A stretch of DNA of 64,000 nucleotides. Origin: Chaenocephalus aceratus. Lineage: Eukaryota > Chordata > Actinopteri > Perciformes > Channichthyidae. Below the pieces are notes generated by a model. The model was not told the DNA's origin. It was given only the letters and a program-made list of their open reading frames with translations, and did not search any database. This document shows, in pieces, positions 53,771 through 64,000 of this stretch; the stretch's first letter is position 1, and each line of letters starts with the position of its first letter. The translations under genes were made by a program, and so were the position numbers. The stretch is from contig CM043789.1 in assembly GCA_023974075.1 (NCBI GenBank), positions 32,756,040-32,820,039 on the forward strand, in the 5' to 3' direction.

Positions 53771-56150
53771 GTAATAATAATAATAATGCATTTTATTTAT
53801 GGGCGCCTTTCAAAACTCTCAAGGACACCTTACAGAGCATAATTAAAGAAGAGCACACAGTAATACAAGACTTAAAAAATTAAAAACAACAATCAGTTTA
53901 GCAGAGATTAAGAAATGGAATATGCCAGTTTAAAAAGGTGTGTTTTCAGGCTGGATTTGAAGGTTGGGAGTGAGTCCATATTGCGGATGTCTTGTGGGAG
54001 AGAGTTCCAGAGACGGGGGGCAGAGTGGCTGAAGGCTCGTGACCCCATGGTGATCAGGCGGGCAGAAGGTACAATGAGTTGGAAGGCAGAGGAGGATCGG
54101 AGAGTACGAGAGGGAGTGTAGATGTGAAGGAGCTCAGAGAGATATGGAGGTGCAAGAGTGTGAAGGGCCTTGAAGGTGAGGAGCAGCACTTTGAAGTCTA
54201 TGCGCTGCTTAACGGGGAGCCAATGGAGTTGTTGGAGAACCGGAGTGATATGATTAATGAAAGGAGTTCTGGTGATGATACGGGCGGCTGAGTTTTGGAC
54301 CTGTTGGAGCTTGCGTAGGGATTTCTGAGGAAGACCAGAGAGGATGGAGTTGCAATAATCGATACGGGACGTAACAAGGGCGTGGACGAGGATGGCGGTG
54401 CTGTTGGGTGTGAGTGACGGGCGGAGGCGGTTAATATTGCGGAGGTGGAAGTAGGCAGATCGAGTGATGTTGTTGATGTGAGCTTCAAATGATAAGGTGC
54501 TGTCAAGGATGACACCCAGACTCTTAACTTGGGGGGAGGGTGAGACTGTGGAATTGTCAATAGTGAGGAAGAATTTGTCAGTTTTAGCCAGAGTGGACTT
54601 GGAGCCAACTAGGAGAAACTCGGTTTTATCACTGTTGAGTTTTAAGAAGTTGGATGAGAACCAGGATTTGATTTCCAGTAAGCAGTCGGAAAGGGCAGTG
54701 GGGGGGAGAGTGGAGGTGGGTTTGGTGGAAAAATAGAGCTGGGTGTCATCCGCGTAGCAGTGAAATTGGATTGCGTATTTTCTGAAGATATGGCCGAGAG
54801 GTAGGAGGTAGATGATAAATAGGAGGGGGCCCAAGACAGAACCCTGAGGAACACCAGTGAAGACTGGATGGGACTGTGATTTGAAGTGTTTGAGTTGGAC
54901 AAAGTGAGTACGGCCGGAGAGGAAAGATCTAAACCAGGTGTGGGATGTGTCAGTGATACCAATGGAAGATAATCTGTCAAGGAGGATTTGGTGTGAGATG
55001 GTGTCAAAGGCTGCAGTCAGGTCAAGGAGGATGAGTATGGATAAGAGCCCAGAGTCAGCTGCTACTAGGAGGTCGTTTGTGATTTTAACCATGGCCGTCT
55101 CTGTACTGTGTGAGGAGCGGAAGCCAGACTGAAATTCTTCAAAAAGATTATTGTTGTTCAGATGAGTATGGACTTGGGCTGCAACTGTTTTTTCGAGTAT
55201 CTTGGAGACAAATGGTAAATTTGAAATTGGGCGGAAATTATTCATGTTGTTGGGGTCTGCACCAGGTTTCTTGAGAATAGGAGTTATTGCACCTGTTTTG
55301 AGGGATGAGGGGACGAGACCAGAGGTAAGGGAGGAGTGAATTATGTCGGTAATTAAAGCGGAGAGAGAAGGTAGACATGCTTTAACTAGGTGGGTAGGAA
55401 GGGGGTCAAGCTGGCAGGTGGATGATTTTGATTTCCGAATGAGATTTGATATTTCAGCGACAGTGGGAAGTTCGAAGCTGGATAGTGGGGAGGAGAAGGG
55501 AGCATACGGAGTTGAGTGAAGTGATGTATAGCTGGAGGAGGTCAGTTGCTGGTGAATATTTTTGATTTTGGCATTGAAAAAGGTCATGAAGGTGTTACAT
55601 TGAGAGGTTGAGTACAGGTGGGGTGCAAGAGAGGCCGGTGGCTGCAGAATGCTGTTGACTGTAGAGAACAGAGTTCTGGTGTTTCCTTCACCTAACCTAA
55701 TTAATTTGGCATAGTATGCTGATTTAGCAGAGGAAAGAGCATCCTTGTAGGCGAGTATGTGGCTGTTGTACATGTCCTTATGGACTACAAGGCCAGTTTT
55801 GGTGTACAAGCGTTCAAGACGACGACCTTTAGCTTTGAACTGGCGTAGCTCAAGTGTATACCAGGGGGCAGGGCGGGTGAAAGAGACAGACCGGGTTTTC
55901 AGAGGTGCATGTATGTTTAAAAGGTTCTGGAGTCCGTCATTGTAATGGGAGACCAGCTCATCTGTGGTTGATAGGCAGTCTTTGCAGGGGAGGTTGTTAA
56001 TTCCATTAGAAAAAGCAGACGTGTTAATATTCTTGACATTACGGAATGAGATGGAACGAGACATATTTGCTTTGGGTAATGTTAACTTGACATTGAAGGT
56101 TGCTAACTGTGTCTGTTTGCTGTCCCGTGCTTGGCAGGTAGTATACAGTT
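53771..56150 (-). mobile_element. 5'-truncated L2-type LINE with intact reverse-transcriptase ORF
   Basis: An uninterrupted 718-codon frame (56064 to 53908, minus strand) encodes non-LTR reverse transcriptase: [105 protein letters not shown] (catalytic YADD), [14 protein letters not shown] and [20 protein letters not shown], ending [14 protein letters not shown]. The upstream endonuclease half is absent, so it is a dead-on-arrival copy despite its clean frame. A short 3' UTR and an ATT-type tail (TAATAATAATAATAATG on plus, 53770-53788) follow. The few disablements suggest recent insertion. Confidence 0.9.
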
Positions 56151-59100
56151 AGTTTATCCATTTGTTTTGTTCTTTAAAAAACTGCTGACTTTTGTAAATA
56201 AACTATGCACGAGGGTGTTGAACAATGCATGACAAGCGACACCTGTTGCAGTATTTGATAAATAACAAAATAATGATTTTAGCAGCTTTAATAGTTTCAA
56301 TAAAGTCTATCAACCAATATGTGAGGGATATTTAAGACATAACTCACATAAACATGTAATGCCTACTTTGAATGTGTATGACCAAGGTATGTCTACATTT
56401 AACTAGAGATCAAACAATGATGTCATTGTTTCAAAGTTACTTATCTTTGTCCGTTTATTTCTATTTACCCCCCAAAATGTTCAGCAATACTTTGTATTTG
56501 TCATAGGCTTAGATCTTCTGGGATCTTTCTGTGATTCCCGCTAATTCTCAGGAAAGGGCAATGTTCTTTTGACTCATTGTCTAGTCTCAGACTAGTCCAG
56601 ACTGTTGCTCTAGCAAAAAACATGACAGTGAAGTTGAGGGCTGGGAGGATGAAAGCGGGTCACAGCGAGCTGACACTCAATTTTGATCCCTCCTTCATGA
56701 AAACCAGATGGGCTGTCCATCTAAGCCAACAGAGAGATGTTGGAGGGGGCTGCTCTGTGCTCTGTGAGTCAGTGAATGGTGAGATTTGATAGGCGTTTTA
56801 AAAATTGCAGACATAAACAAACATGGATACACACCGAGAGAACCAGACAAAACTAAACTAAAAATGTACACCGAGATAGAGAGCGAGAGTTCCGGAGATA
56901 CCGGAGGAAGTTTTGAGCTCACACCCACATGGTTTCATTAAGTACATGTATAAACATGCACATGTACTGCAATTTCTTAAGTACAGACATAAACCTTGCA
57001 CGCAAACACAGCAGGACGAGACCCTGAACGCTCCCTCCCTCCCCCTGTGTTTAATTCCATTCTACTGAGTGGGAGCCCCCTAAGGCGAGTAAGCAGGACC
57101 CCTTCAGTGATTTACTTCAAACCAACACTCGCCCCCATGACCTCCCGTGTACACTTAGAATCAGCAGCCCTTGGCCTTGACGGTTTATAACGCATGACTC
57201 ACAGTGAGCGTACACACTATTATCGTCGTTAAAAAATGGGAGAACACAAACTCTCCTCTTGGCAGTTTACCCCCTGCATCACTTCTTGGGTCAATTAACT
57301 GACTCCATTTACACTCCAAGTCTATAATCGTGTTCTTTATGTGACGCAGGTTGTCTTGATTTAAAACAAGGGGAGAAGAGCAGTCTCAGCATTCATAATT
57401 CATATGTGACACTATTAGGAAGTGCCCTGTCTAAGTGACGAATGTCTGAATAGCTGTAATCACTCGTGTCTTGATGGGACAAGATGAAAGGAGGAAAGGG
57501 AAGACAAAGAGGTTGTCTGTCTCTCCCTTGTTTCACGTTCCCAGGAAGAGCGACCTTATCAGCGTCTGGAGATCTGCTGCTGTGACTGTGACATCATTTC
57601 CTGCCCGACCCCGGCCTGTCAAGATTAGGGGGCCCGGGTCTTGTGATTTAGACATTTGGTTGTTCTTTCAACAAACAGAAGGGATACAAGTCCCTGCTTC
57701 TTTTCCCAGTCGATATCTGTCTACACCACAGATGTGTTTTTGTGTGTGGTATTTCTGGGTTTTTTTAAGCGAGGATTTAAGGCATGTTTTGAGCAGCATG
57801 TCACTCCTGCTGTGCTGCTCAAGAGAAAATGAGAGTCTTGTAGATAAAAGATGTGCATTCAAGAACATTCCAGCAGGGTCAGTCGGGCTCTGTACATGCA
57901 TGTGTACGCACTCGTCTGTCTTTGTTCATTCAGGTGCCGACGAGTGATGTATCGTGAAGTGTTCCCAAATGTTTGTTTCCCTTGTAATTGTAAATCCATC
58001 GAGTTCTATTGCTCAATTTTTAAGGCTAATACGAGACAGGACAGCTCTGCTTGAAACACTTTAAATGGCTTTCCATCTGCCCCACTTTAACAGCTTTGTT
58101 CCCACTGAGGCTTTTATAATGAGACATTGTAATACAACGATAATGTCTCTCTGGACTACAAATCCTTTTCTCAGTGTAGTCACATTTTTCTTTTCTCCTT
58201 ATAAAATATGCAAAAACGCAACCAACTCCCAAACACACACTTACATCTTAATAGATAACATATAAAATAGGATAACATTTCTAAAAATAACTTCAATGTA
58301 CTTAATTTTGTCAAAAAGAGCAAACTGTCCTACCAACAGGATTAAATATATATATCATTGTAATCCTCTGTTGATGCCTGTTTTGCAGCAGCTTACATCC
58401 AGATGATACTGTGGTCAAGTCATTATATCACACAATCCTGTTTATAGCAAATCCTCAATATGAACTTCAATCCCTTTTGGAAAAAACAATTTGCTTTGCC
58501 AAGGAATCCCACTCAGCAGCATAGCCTGAATCTAACTGTGTGAGGGCTTAGTCAAACAAATGCTGGGAATAAAGGACTGCATGCTCTGCAGGAGAGGAAT
58601 GATGGATAAAAGACTCCCCCAAAATGGAAACATCTTTGCCATAGCTAGAAAGAACAAAGCCCATTTGTTCCTTATTCTTTCTGTAGGCTTGAGTTGAAAT
58701 CCAAGTGGGAAAATGAAGTGTTTGTGGTTCAGTGATATCACGTCAATTTGCAGTATTTCAATCGAGGGCTTAGCAATGAGCTGCTATAGAGTAATTGTTT
58801 CTCAAGAGACAGTTTTGTAAGAATCAAAGACTCTCCTATCTGTGCAAGCTTTTGCTTAACAAAAAAAGGATGTTGATGCTGTATTGATTATTATCACATG
58901 TGAAGGTCATGGTGGACCCACTGAGCAGTTCCACATGTTTTGGTCGGTCTCTTACTGTCCTGCTGTGTTGCCCTGAGAGATAGAGCGCTGTGAGGCTTTA
59001 ACCTCAGCTGGCCACTGCTGGGTGCTGGTCCAGAGTAGGAAGCAGGTGTTAAATTCACAACAGCAGACAAGTCAGAGTAAGAAGAAAATAAAATGCCTGC

Positions 59101-59780
59101 AAGTTGAAACACAGGAATGTGGGAAGTTTGGGATTCTGGCTCGAAAAATTCCCTCTCCCCTAACAAGTTACTCAAAAATAAAACAAGAATGACAGTCTGG
59201 AGCAACGCTAGCGGCCTCGTGAGGTTGTTATGCTCATTATGCACAAGTAAACCGAAGTGATTAAATAGATAGAGGGAAAATTGTCTTCACTCACCTTAGA
59301 TTTTTCCCACCAGTGGGGCAACAACAATGTCAATTTCACCTGAGGGTGTTACCAAAAGAAATGTCAGAGTCATTGTATTCATTACCATCCCTACCTGAAA
59401 TTCACCAGACTATTGCTGCATTCACACAATATCTGCAAAGATAGTGTTCCCAACGTTCACAAGATGGTTATGAACAGTAAAATCTATATCATCAAAATAT
59501 TTAGAGATGTTTAAGCGGATACAGAATTCCTCATATCTGAACTACAACCAGGAAGCTGTGGTCTTAACGACATGAATATACATTATGAAGGCTCCACATA
59601 TTGGTGGGCTGCACCAAAGTAATTGAGAATCATCTCCTAGAAAACATTACATTCTTATAACAAATTCCTGGTTATCAATCGGTCCTTATATTTCATATCA
59701 ATGGTAGTTTTGCATCTTGTTGTTGCTGTTAATGCTGTTTGTATCCCTTAGTTGTTATTCATATGTTAGTGGTTTTGCGT
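56151..59780. other. Non-coding interval
   Basis: No gene is recognised. Short ORFs (for example 57471-57947 and 58894-59244) have no domain or splice context. The stretch 57000-57620 is more GC-balanced, with motif-like words (CTTATCAGCG, TGTGACATCATTTCCTG), and might be regulatory; this is speculation. Confidence 0.35.
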
Positions 59781-59794
59781 TGATCTAGGGGTCA

Positions 59795-59980
59795 TTTCAT
59801 GTATCCTCTTTTGTGTGTTTTTTTTCTAATCATTGTAGTCCTTTTTGGGTCTTGTTTCCCTTTTTGTTAGTTTTTTTGTGTTTCTTTGTAATCAGTTGGT
59901 TCCTTTTTGGTCGTTTCGTGTCCCCGTGGTTGTTTTGCCCCTCTATGTTTATGTTTCTTTGTGGTTGTTTTAAATGTCCT
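59795..59980 (+). repeat. Degenerate T/G-rich tandem repeat
   Basis: Loosely repeated units of the type 'TTTTGTGTTTCTTTGTAATC', 'CCTTTTTGGTCGTTTCGTGT' and 'TTTGTGGTTGTTTTA' follow one another at roughly 20-40 bp. They produce a Phe/Cys/Leu-rich ORF (59813-60124) that is not a gene. The pattern is a common decayed minisatellite in fish. Confidence 0.5.
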
Positions 59981-60310
59981 GTGACATTTTGCAGGTATAC
60001 GCTTTTACCAGGAACAGTAATGTTTTGTCACCTCCACAAAATTAAGCTTTTAATGGAAGTCACCAGACTGAAACAGTCATTAGGACACGGGGAAGACTGC
60101 AGCAAGACAGTATTTAATGGTTAACCTTTCTCTCTGCTCGTTTGTGTAAGCAAAGCTGTCGACACAATGGTGTTTTGGGAAAGTGTTATATGAAAACAAC
60201 GCCCGCTGCCGGGCCATGGGAAACAGGGAGACCAAAACATGCCGCTGAGTTGGAGATAGGCTGCGGCAGCACACACAGACAATGTTGTTTCAGGTTAAAC
60301 TGAGGACAAC

Positions 60311-62398
60311 AGGGGCCTATGCTACGAACCTGGTTCAACCTAACCTGGATATGTTTGAGTTAGCCGGTTGGCCTAATCCAAAACATACGCGCTGTCGCTA
60401 AACTGTACTACGACGCTGGTTATCAAGTGGATCGCTCAAGCCAGCCGTGCCCTATCTAGTTAGGTGCGCGTTCACATGAAAGGGGTGGTATTTGGAGCAT
60501 TCGACCAATCACAAACATGGAGAAGCGTACTGACAGCGCAGCGGCATACTTCCTGAATGAAAAGTGAACTTTAATACTAGTCAAAAATGAAGAAGTTAAA
60601 CTTTAAACATCCATGACTTAAACACTTTATCCAGGATAAAAGCCACATAGCTGCACCTGCAAGGTGAATACAGCTGGCAAAAGAAAAAGTGTTTGAATGC
60701 GTACATAACAGGTTTATGATATCACTGCCCCGTCTAAAACACGATCTGACTTTAATTACATTTGTCTCGAGTGTTTCGTCAACTTAATGTGTTGCTTAAA
60801 ATAATACTTCTGCATACAGTCTGTGACACTGTGAGTGTTGCACGGCCAGATACGGCTCAGCTGACTCAGATAAGGAGATATATGATACATTATGAAGTGA
60901 TATGCTGCGGACTGTACTTAATGTACTCTGATCCGGTTACTTATGTTGTGGCCGATATTTAAGTAGGCTTTCTTAACGCTAATGTTATAATAGTCAGATT
61001 GCTCTGAAGATGGAGGTGATATTCTATTAATGTTCACGTTCACACAGTCGGTGATTTTTGCCGGCCGTCTTTCCTGCGACGGCAGCTTTTCTGCATTTCC
61101 TTTCTCCTGTAATATGACTTGATCGCTTTAAACTCCGCACACTGAGCTCTGATTGGTCAGCAGGCGGTGCTTTCACTGAGTTGAGCTCTTAGCCTGCAAC
61201 CTAACCTGGGGGGTATACTGCGAAGCAGGATTTTCGCTTAGCCGGCTAAATTCAGGGAAAACTCCGGCTTTCCGGTCATCCGAAGCTGGTTCTCTTTTTA
61301 GCAGGCTAGATCTCCATGGTAATATATGCTAAGCAGCTAACCTGGTCGGGAGCAGGTTAGGTTGCAGGCTAAGAGCTCAACTCAGTGAAAGCACTGCCTG
61401 CTGACCAATCAGAGCTCAGTGTGCGGAGTTTAAAGCGATCAAGTCATATTACAGGAGAAAGGAAATACAGAAAAACTGCCGTCGCAGGAAAGACGGCCGG
61501 CAAAAATCACCGACTGTGTGAACGTGAACATTAATAGAATATCACCTCCCATCTTCAGAGCAATCTGACTATTATAACATTAGCGTTAAGAAAGCTTACT
61601 TAAATATCGGCCACAACATAAGTAACCGGATCAGAGTAACATTACGTACAGTCCGCGGCATATCACTTCATAATGTATCGTATATCTCCTTATCTGAGTC
61701 AGCTGAGCCGTATCTGGCCGTGCAACACTCACAGTGTCACATACTGGATGCAGAAGTATTATTTTAAGCAACACATTAAGTTGACGAAACACTCGAGACA
61801 AATGTAATTAAAGTCAGATCGTGTTTTAGACGGGGCAGTGATATCATAAACCTGTTAATGTACGCATTCAAACACTTTTTCTTTTGCCAGCTGTATTCAC
61901 CTTGCAGGTGCAGCTATGTGGCTTTGATCCTGGATCAAGTGTTTAAGTCATGGATGTTTAAAGTTTAACTTCTTCATTTTTGACTAGTATTAAAGTTCAC
62001 TTTTCATTCAGGAAGTATGCCGCTGCGCTGTCAGTACGCTTCTCCATGTTTGTAATTGGTCGAATGATCCAGATACCACCCCTTTCATGTGAACGCGCAC
62101 CTAACTAGATAGGACACGGCTGGCTTGAGCGATCCACTTGATAACCAGCGTCGTAGTACAGTTTAGCGAGAGCGCGTATGTTTTGGATTAGGCCAACCGG
62201 CTAACTCCAACATATCCAGGATAGGTTGAACCAGCTTCGTAGCATAGGCCCCTGGTCCCGACCAGGTTAGCTGCTTAGCATATATTACCATGGAGATCTA
62301 GCCTGCTAAAAAGAGAACCAGCTTCGGATGACCGGAAAGCCGGAGTTTTCCCTGAATTTAGCCGGCTAAGCGAAAATCCTTCGCAGTATACCCCCCAG

Positions 62399-62400
<2 letters not shown>
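60311..62400. repeat. 2.1-kb compound inverted repeat, arrangement A-B-A'-B'
   Basis: Arm A (60311-61208, starts AGGGGCCTATGCTACGAACC) is inverted at A' (61353-62253) over about 900 bp with scattered differences and small indels. B (61204-61350, CCTGGGGGGTATACTGCGAA...) separates them and is itself inverted at B' (62257-62399) beyond A'. The starts of A and B are diverged versions of one terminus (GGGG..TAT.CT.CGAA). No transposase or reverse-transcriptase frame is present. The whole looks like a foldback-type element or two related elements inserted one in another. A GT microsatellite follows directly. Confidence 0.85.

Positions 62401-62471
<71 letters not shown>
62400..62471. repeat. (GT)n microsatellite
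   Basis: About 70 bp of GT repeats with one early C interruption, directly at the outer end of B'. Confidence 0.97.
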
Positions 62472-62478
<7 letters not shown>

Positions 62479-62561
62479 AAGAAAAGCAGCTTGCTTGAGA
62501 TGCCTTCATCCTTCCTTTCCATACACTTGACCATTAAAAAGTAGACTTAACATTTATTGTA

Positions 62562-64000
62562 ATGGTTCTCTGTTTGGATGTGTTCCAGTCAGGATTTCGT
62601 CCAAACCACAGCACTGAGACTGCTCTTGTAAAGGTCTTCAATGACATCCACTTAAACACAGACAGTGGCAGAAATTCAGTGTTAGTATTATTAGATCTCA
62701 GTGCTGCGTTTGACACTGTTGACCACAACATATTACTAGACCGACTAGAAAACTGGGTGGGACTTTCGGAAACAGTTCTAAATTGGTTTGAATCCTACTT
62801 AAAGGACAGAAACAACTTTGTTTCTATAGGTAAATACAAATCTGAGTTGACAAATATGACATGTGGGGTTCCTCAAGGCTCCATCTTGGGGCCTCTTCTC
62901 TTTAACATCTACATGCTACCACTGGCTCAGATAATGAAAAACAACAAAATAAGTTACCATAGCTATGCGGATGACACACACATTTACATAATCATTTCAC
63001 CAGGAGACTATTCTCCAGTTAAAACACTGAGTAAGTGCGTTGAACAAATCAATGACTGGATTTGTCAAAACTTTCTCCAATTAAACAAAGACAAAACTGA
63101 GGTAATGGTCTTTGGAGCCAAGGCAGAATGTATAAAAGTTAGCGCTGAGCTTCAGTCTGCAATGTTCAAAACAACAGATAAAGCCAGAAATCTAGGTGTC
63201 GTCATGGACTCTGACCTGAGTTTCAACAGTCACATTCAAACAGTTACTAAATCAGCCTACTATCACCTAAAGAACATATCTAGGATTAAAAGACTAATGT
63301 CACAGCAGGATTTGGAAAAACTTGTCCATGCTTTTATCTTCAGTAGACTGGACTACTGTAATGGTGTCTTCACAGGTCTCACAAAAAAATCTATCAGAAA
63401 GCTGCAGCTGATTCAGAACGCTGCTGCTCGAGTCCTCACTAACACTAAGAAAGTGGATCACATCACTCTTGTTCTGAAGTCTTTACACTGGTGTGATGCC
63501 CCTGTGGGTCCATCAGTAGAGAGGGTGTGGCTGTTCTGTCTGTGCTGCATTGGCTCCAGTGATTGCATTAATTACAGTAACTCAGGGCACCTGGGTCTGG
63601 TGTTCTGCAGCTATTTGAAGCCTCTCTGCTCCTCTCTGTTCTCGCTCTACTTTCCCCTGCAGACACCTGGGTTTTGGTTGAGTATGAAGTACGGGTTTTC
63701 TCAGTTGCTCCACTTTGTTGCACTCTATGAATTTGGCTAAATGTAATGACTTTCTTTAATAAACATATTTTTCTACCCATTGACATGTTGTGTCTCCTTT
63801 TTGTTGTGGCCTTTTGAGCCAGGTCGCAACACTGGCTTCCTGTGTGTCAAATAATAGATTTCAAAATACTGCTGCTGAATGCACTGAATGGTTTAGGCCC
63901 AAAATACATTTCTGATCTTCTGCTAAATTATGAACCATCCAGAACGCTCTGGTCTTCTGGGACTGGTCAGCTTTCTGTTCCCAGAGTCAGAACTAAACAT
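62562..64000 (+). mobile_element. Rex1/L2-like LINE reverse-transcriptase fragment, interrupted, running off the window
   Basis: The frame begins inside reverse transcriptase (DVFQSGFRPNHSTETALVKV) and continues through LVLLDLSAAFDTVDHNILL, CGVPQGSILGPLLFNIYMLP, YHSYADDTHIYI (catalytic YADD), LNKDKTEVMVFGAK, ARNLGVVMDSDLSFNSHI and IQNAAARVLTNTKKVDHITL to VLKSLHW at 63491. A solo LTR (63492-63831) interrupts it. The frame resumes with HWLPVCQIIDFKILLLNALN and GLGPKYISDLLLNYEPSRTL to the window end. It lacks its 5' half and is not functional. It is a different LINE lineage from the elements at 39.1 and 53.9 kb, judged by its distinct motifs. Confidence 0.88.
63492..63831 (+). mobile_element. 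Solo LTR inserted in the LINE
   Basis: It begins TGTGATGCCCCTGTGG and ends GAGCCAGGTCGCAACA. The 4-bp target CTGG is present on both sides (63488-63491 and 63832-63835). AATAAA occurs near 63752-63757, followed by a GT/T-rich segment. Removing it restores the LINE frame around HWLPVC. The 4-bp duplication and TG...CA ends fit an LTR retroelement; the superfamily is not determined. It is related to the stretch at 1355-1648. Confidence 0.75.

Noticed and set aside
53915..55132. Plus-strand ORFs across the LINE
   Set aside because: They are antisense shadows of the reverse-transcriptase frame.
58894..59244. 116-codon minus-strand ORF with a hydrophobic N-terminal stretch
   Set aside because: The signal-like start is the only feature; no family match, no introns or poly(A) context.
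60762..60962. 66-codon ORF within arm A of the foldback
   Set aside because: Not kept as a recognisable domain, and the inverted copy carries differences; no evidence of a transposase.

Overview
This window reads as nuclear DNA of a ray-finned (teleost, probably percomorph) fish. Its genes are split into short exons with GT-AG introns, and its dispersed repeats are fish-type (L2/Rex1-like LINEs, TTAA- and TTA-flanked MITEs, long CA/GT runs). No operons, CRISPR arrays or prokaryotic features are visible. Exon ends below were placed by eye from splice signals, reading phase and family resemblance; exon lengths were checked against codon phase.

Layout. 1-696: an intronless, zar1/zar1l-like retropseudogene with two in-frame TGA codons. 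6301-8699 (+): three exons of vstm2l, a secreted V-set immunoglobulin protein; its signal-peptide exon is not seen and probably lies upstream of the window. 11028-20627 (-): a complete 13-exon transglutaminase 2 gene (tgm2, 680 aa, Cys/His/Asp triad intact) with a GC-rich, TATA-like promoter. 23073-51959 (-): a large Rho guanine-nucleotide exchange factor of the quattro/KIAA1755/puratrophin-1 (PLEKHG4) group. It has 21 well-supported coding exons plus a candidate first exon, and encodes about 1,873 aa: a conserved N-terminal region, a SEC14/CRAL-TRIO-like segment, spectrin-like helices, then DH and PH domains, with two phase-compatible alternative C-termini. From memory, VSTM2L, TGM2 and KIAA1755 also lie close together on human chromosome 20, which supports all three names.

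52.5-64 kb holds no recognisable host gene. It contains a 5'-truncated L2-type LINE with an intact 718-codon reverse-transcriptase ORF (-), a 2.1-kb A-B-A'-B' inverted-repeat structure, a GT microsatellite, and a Rex1/L2-like LINE fragment broken by a solo LTR. Other elements sit in introns: a 631-bp Harbinger-like element with a 66-bp perfect palindrome and a MADF-like remnant (tgm2 intron 3), a hAT-like element inserted in an older palindrome (GEF intron 10), an L2 fragment with a TTAA MITE nested in its tail (GEF intron 2), and a LINE tail ending 6 bp from the donor of a DH-domain exon.

The three genes do not form a pathway. Vstm2l is secreted, Tgm2 is a calcium-activated protein cross-linker and GTP-binding protein, and the GEF should activate Rho-family GTPases at membranes. 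I found no convincing new multi-gene system. The most notable items are the nested palindromic elements, the alternative GEF C-termini, and the nearly intact zar1-like retrocopy.
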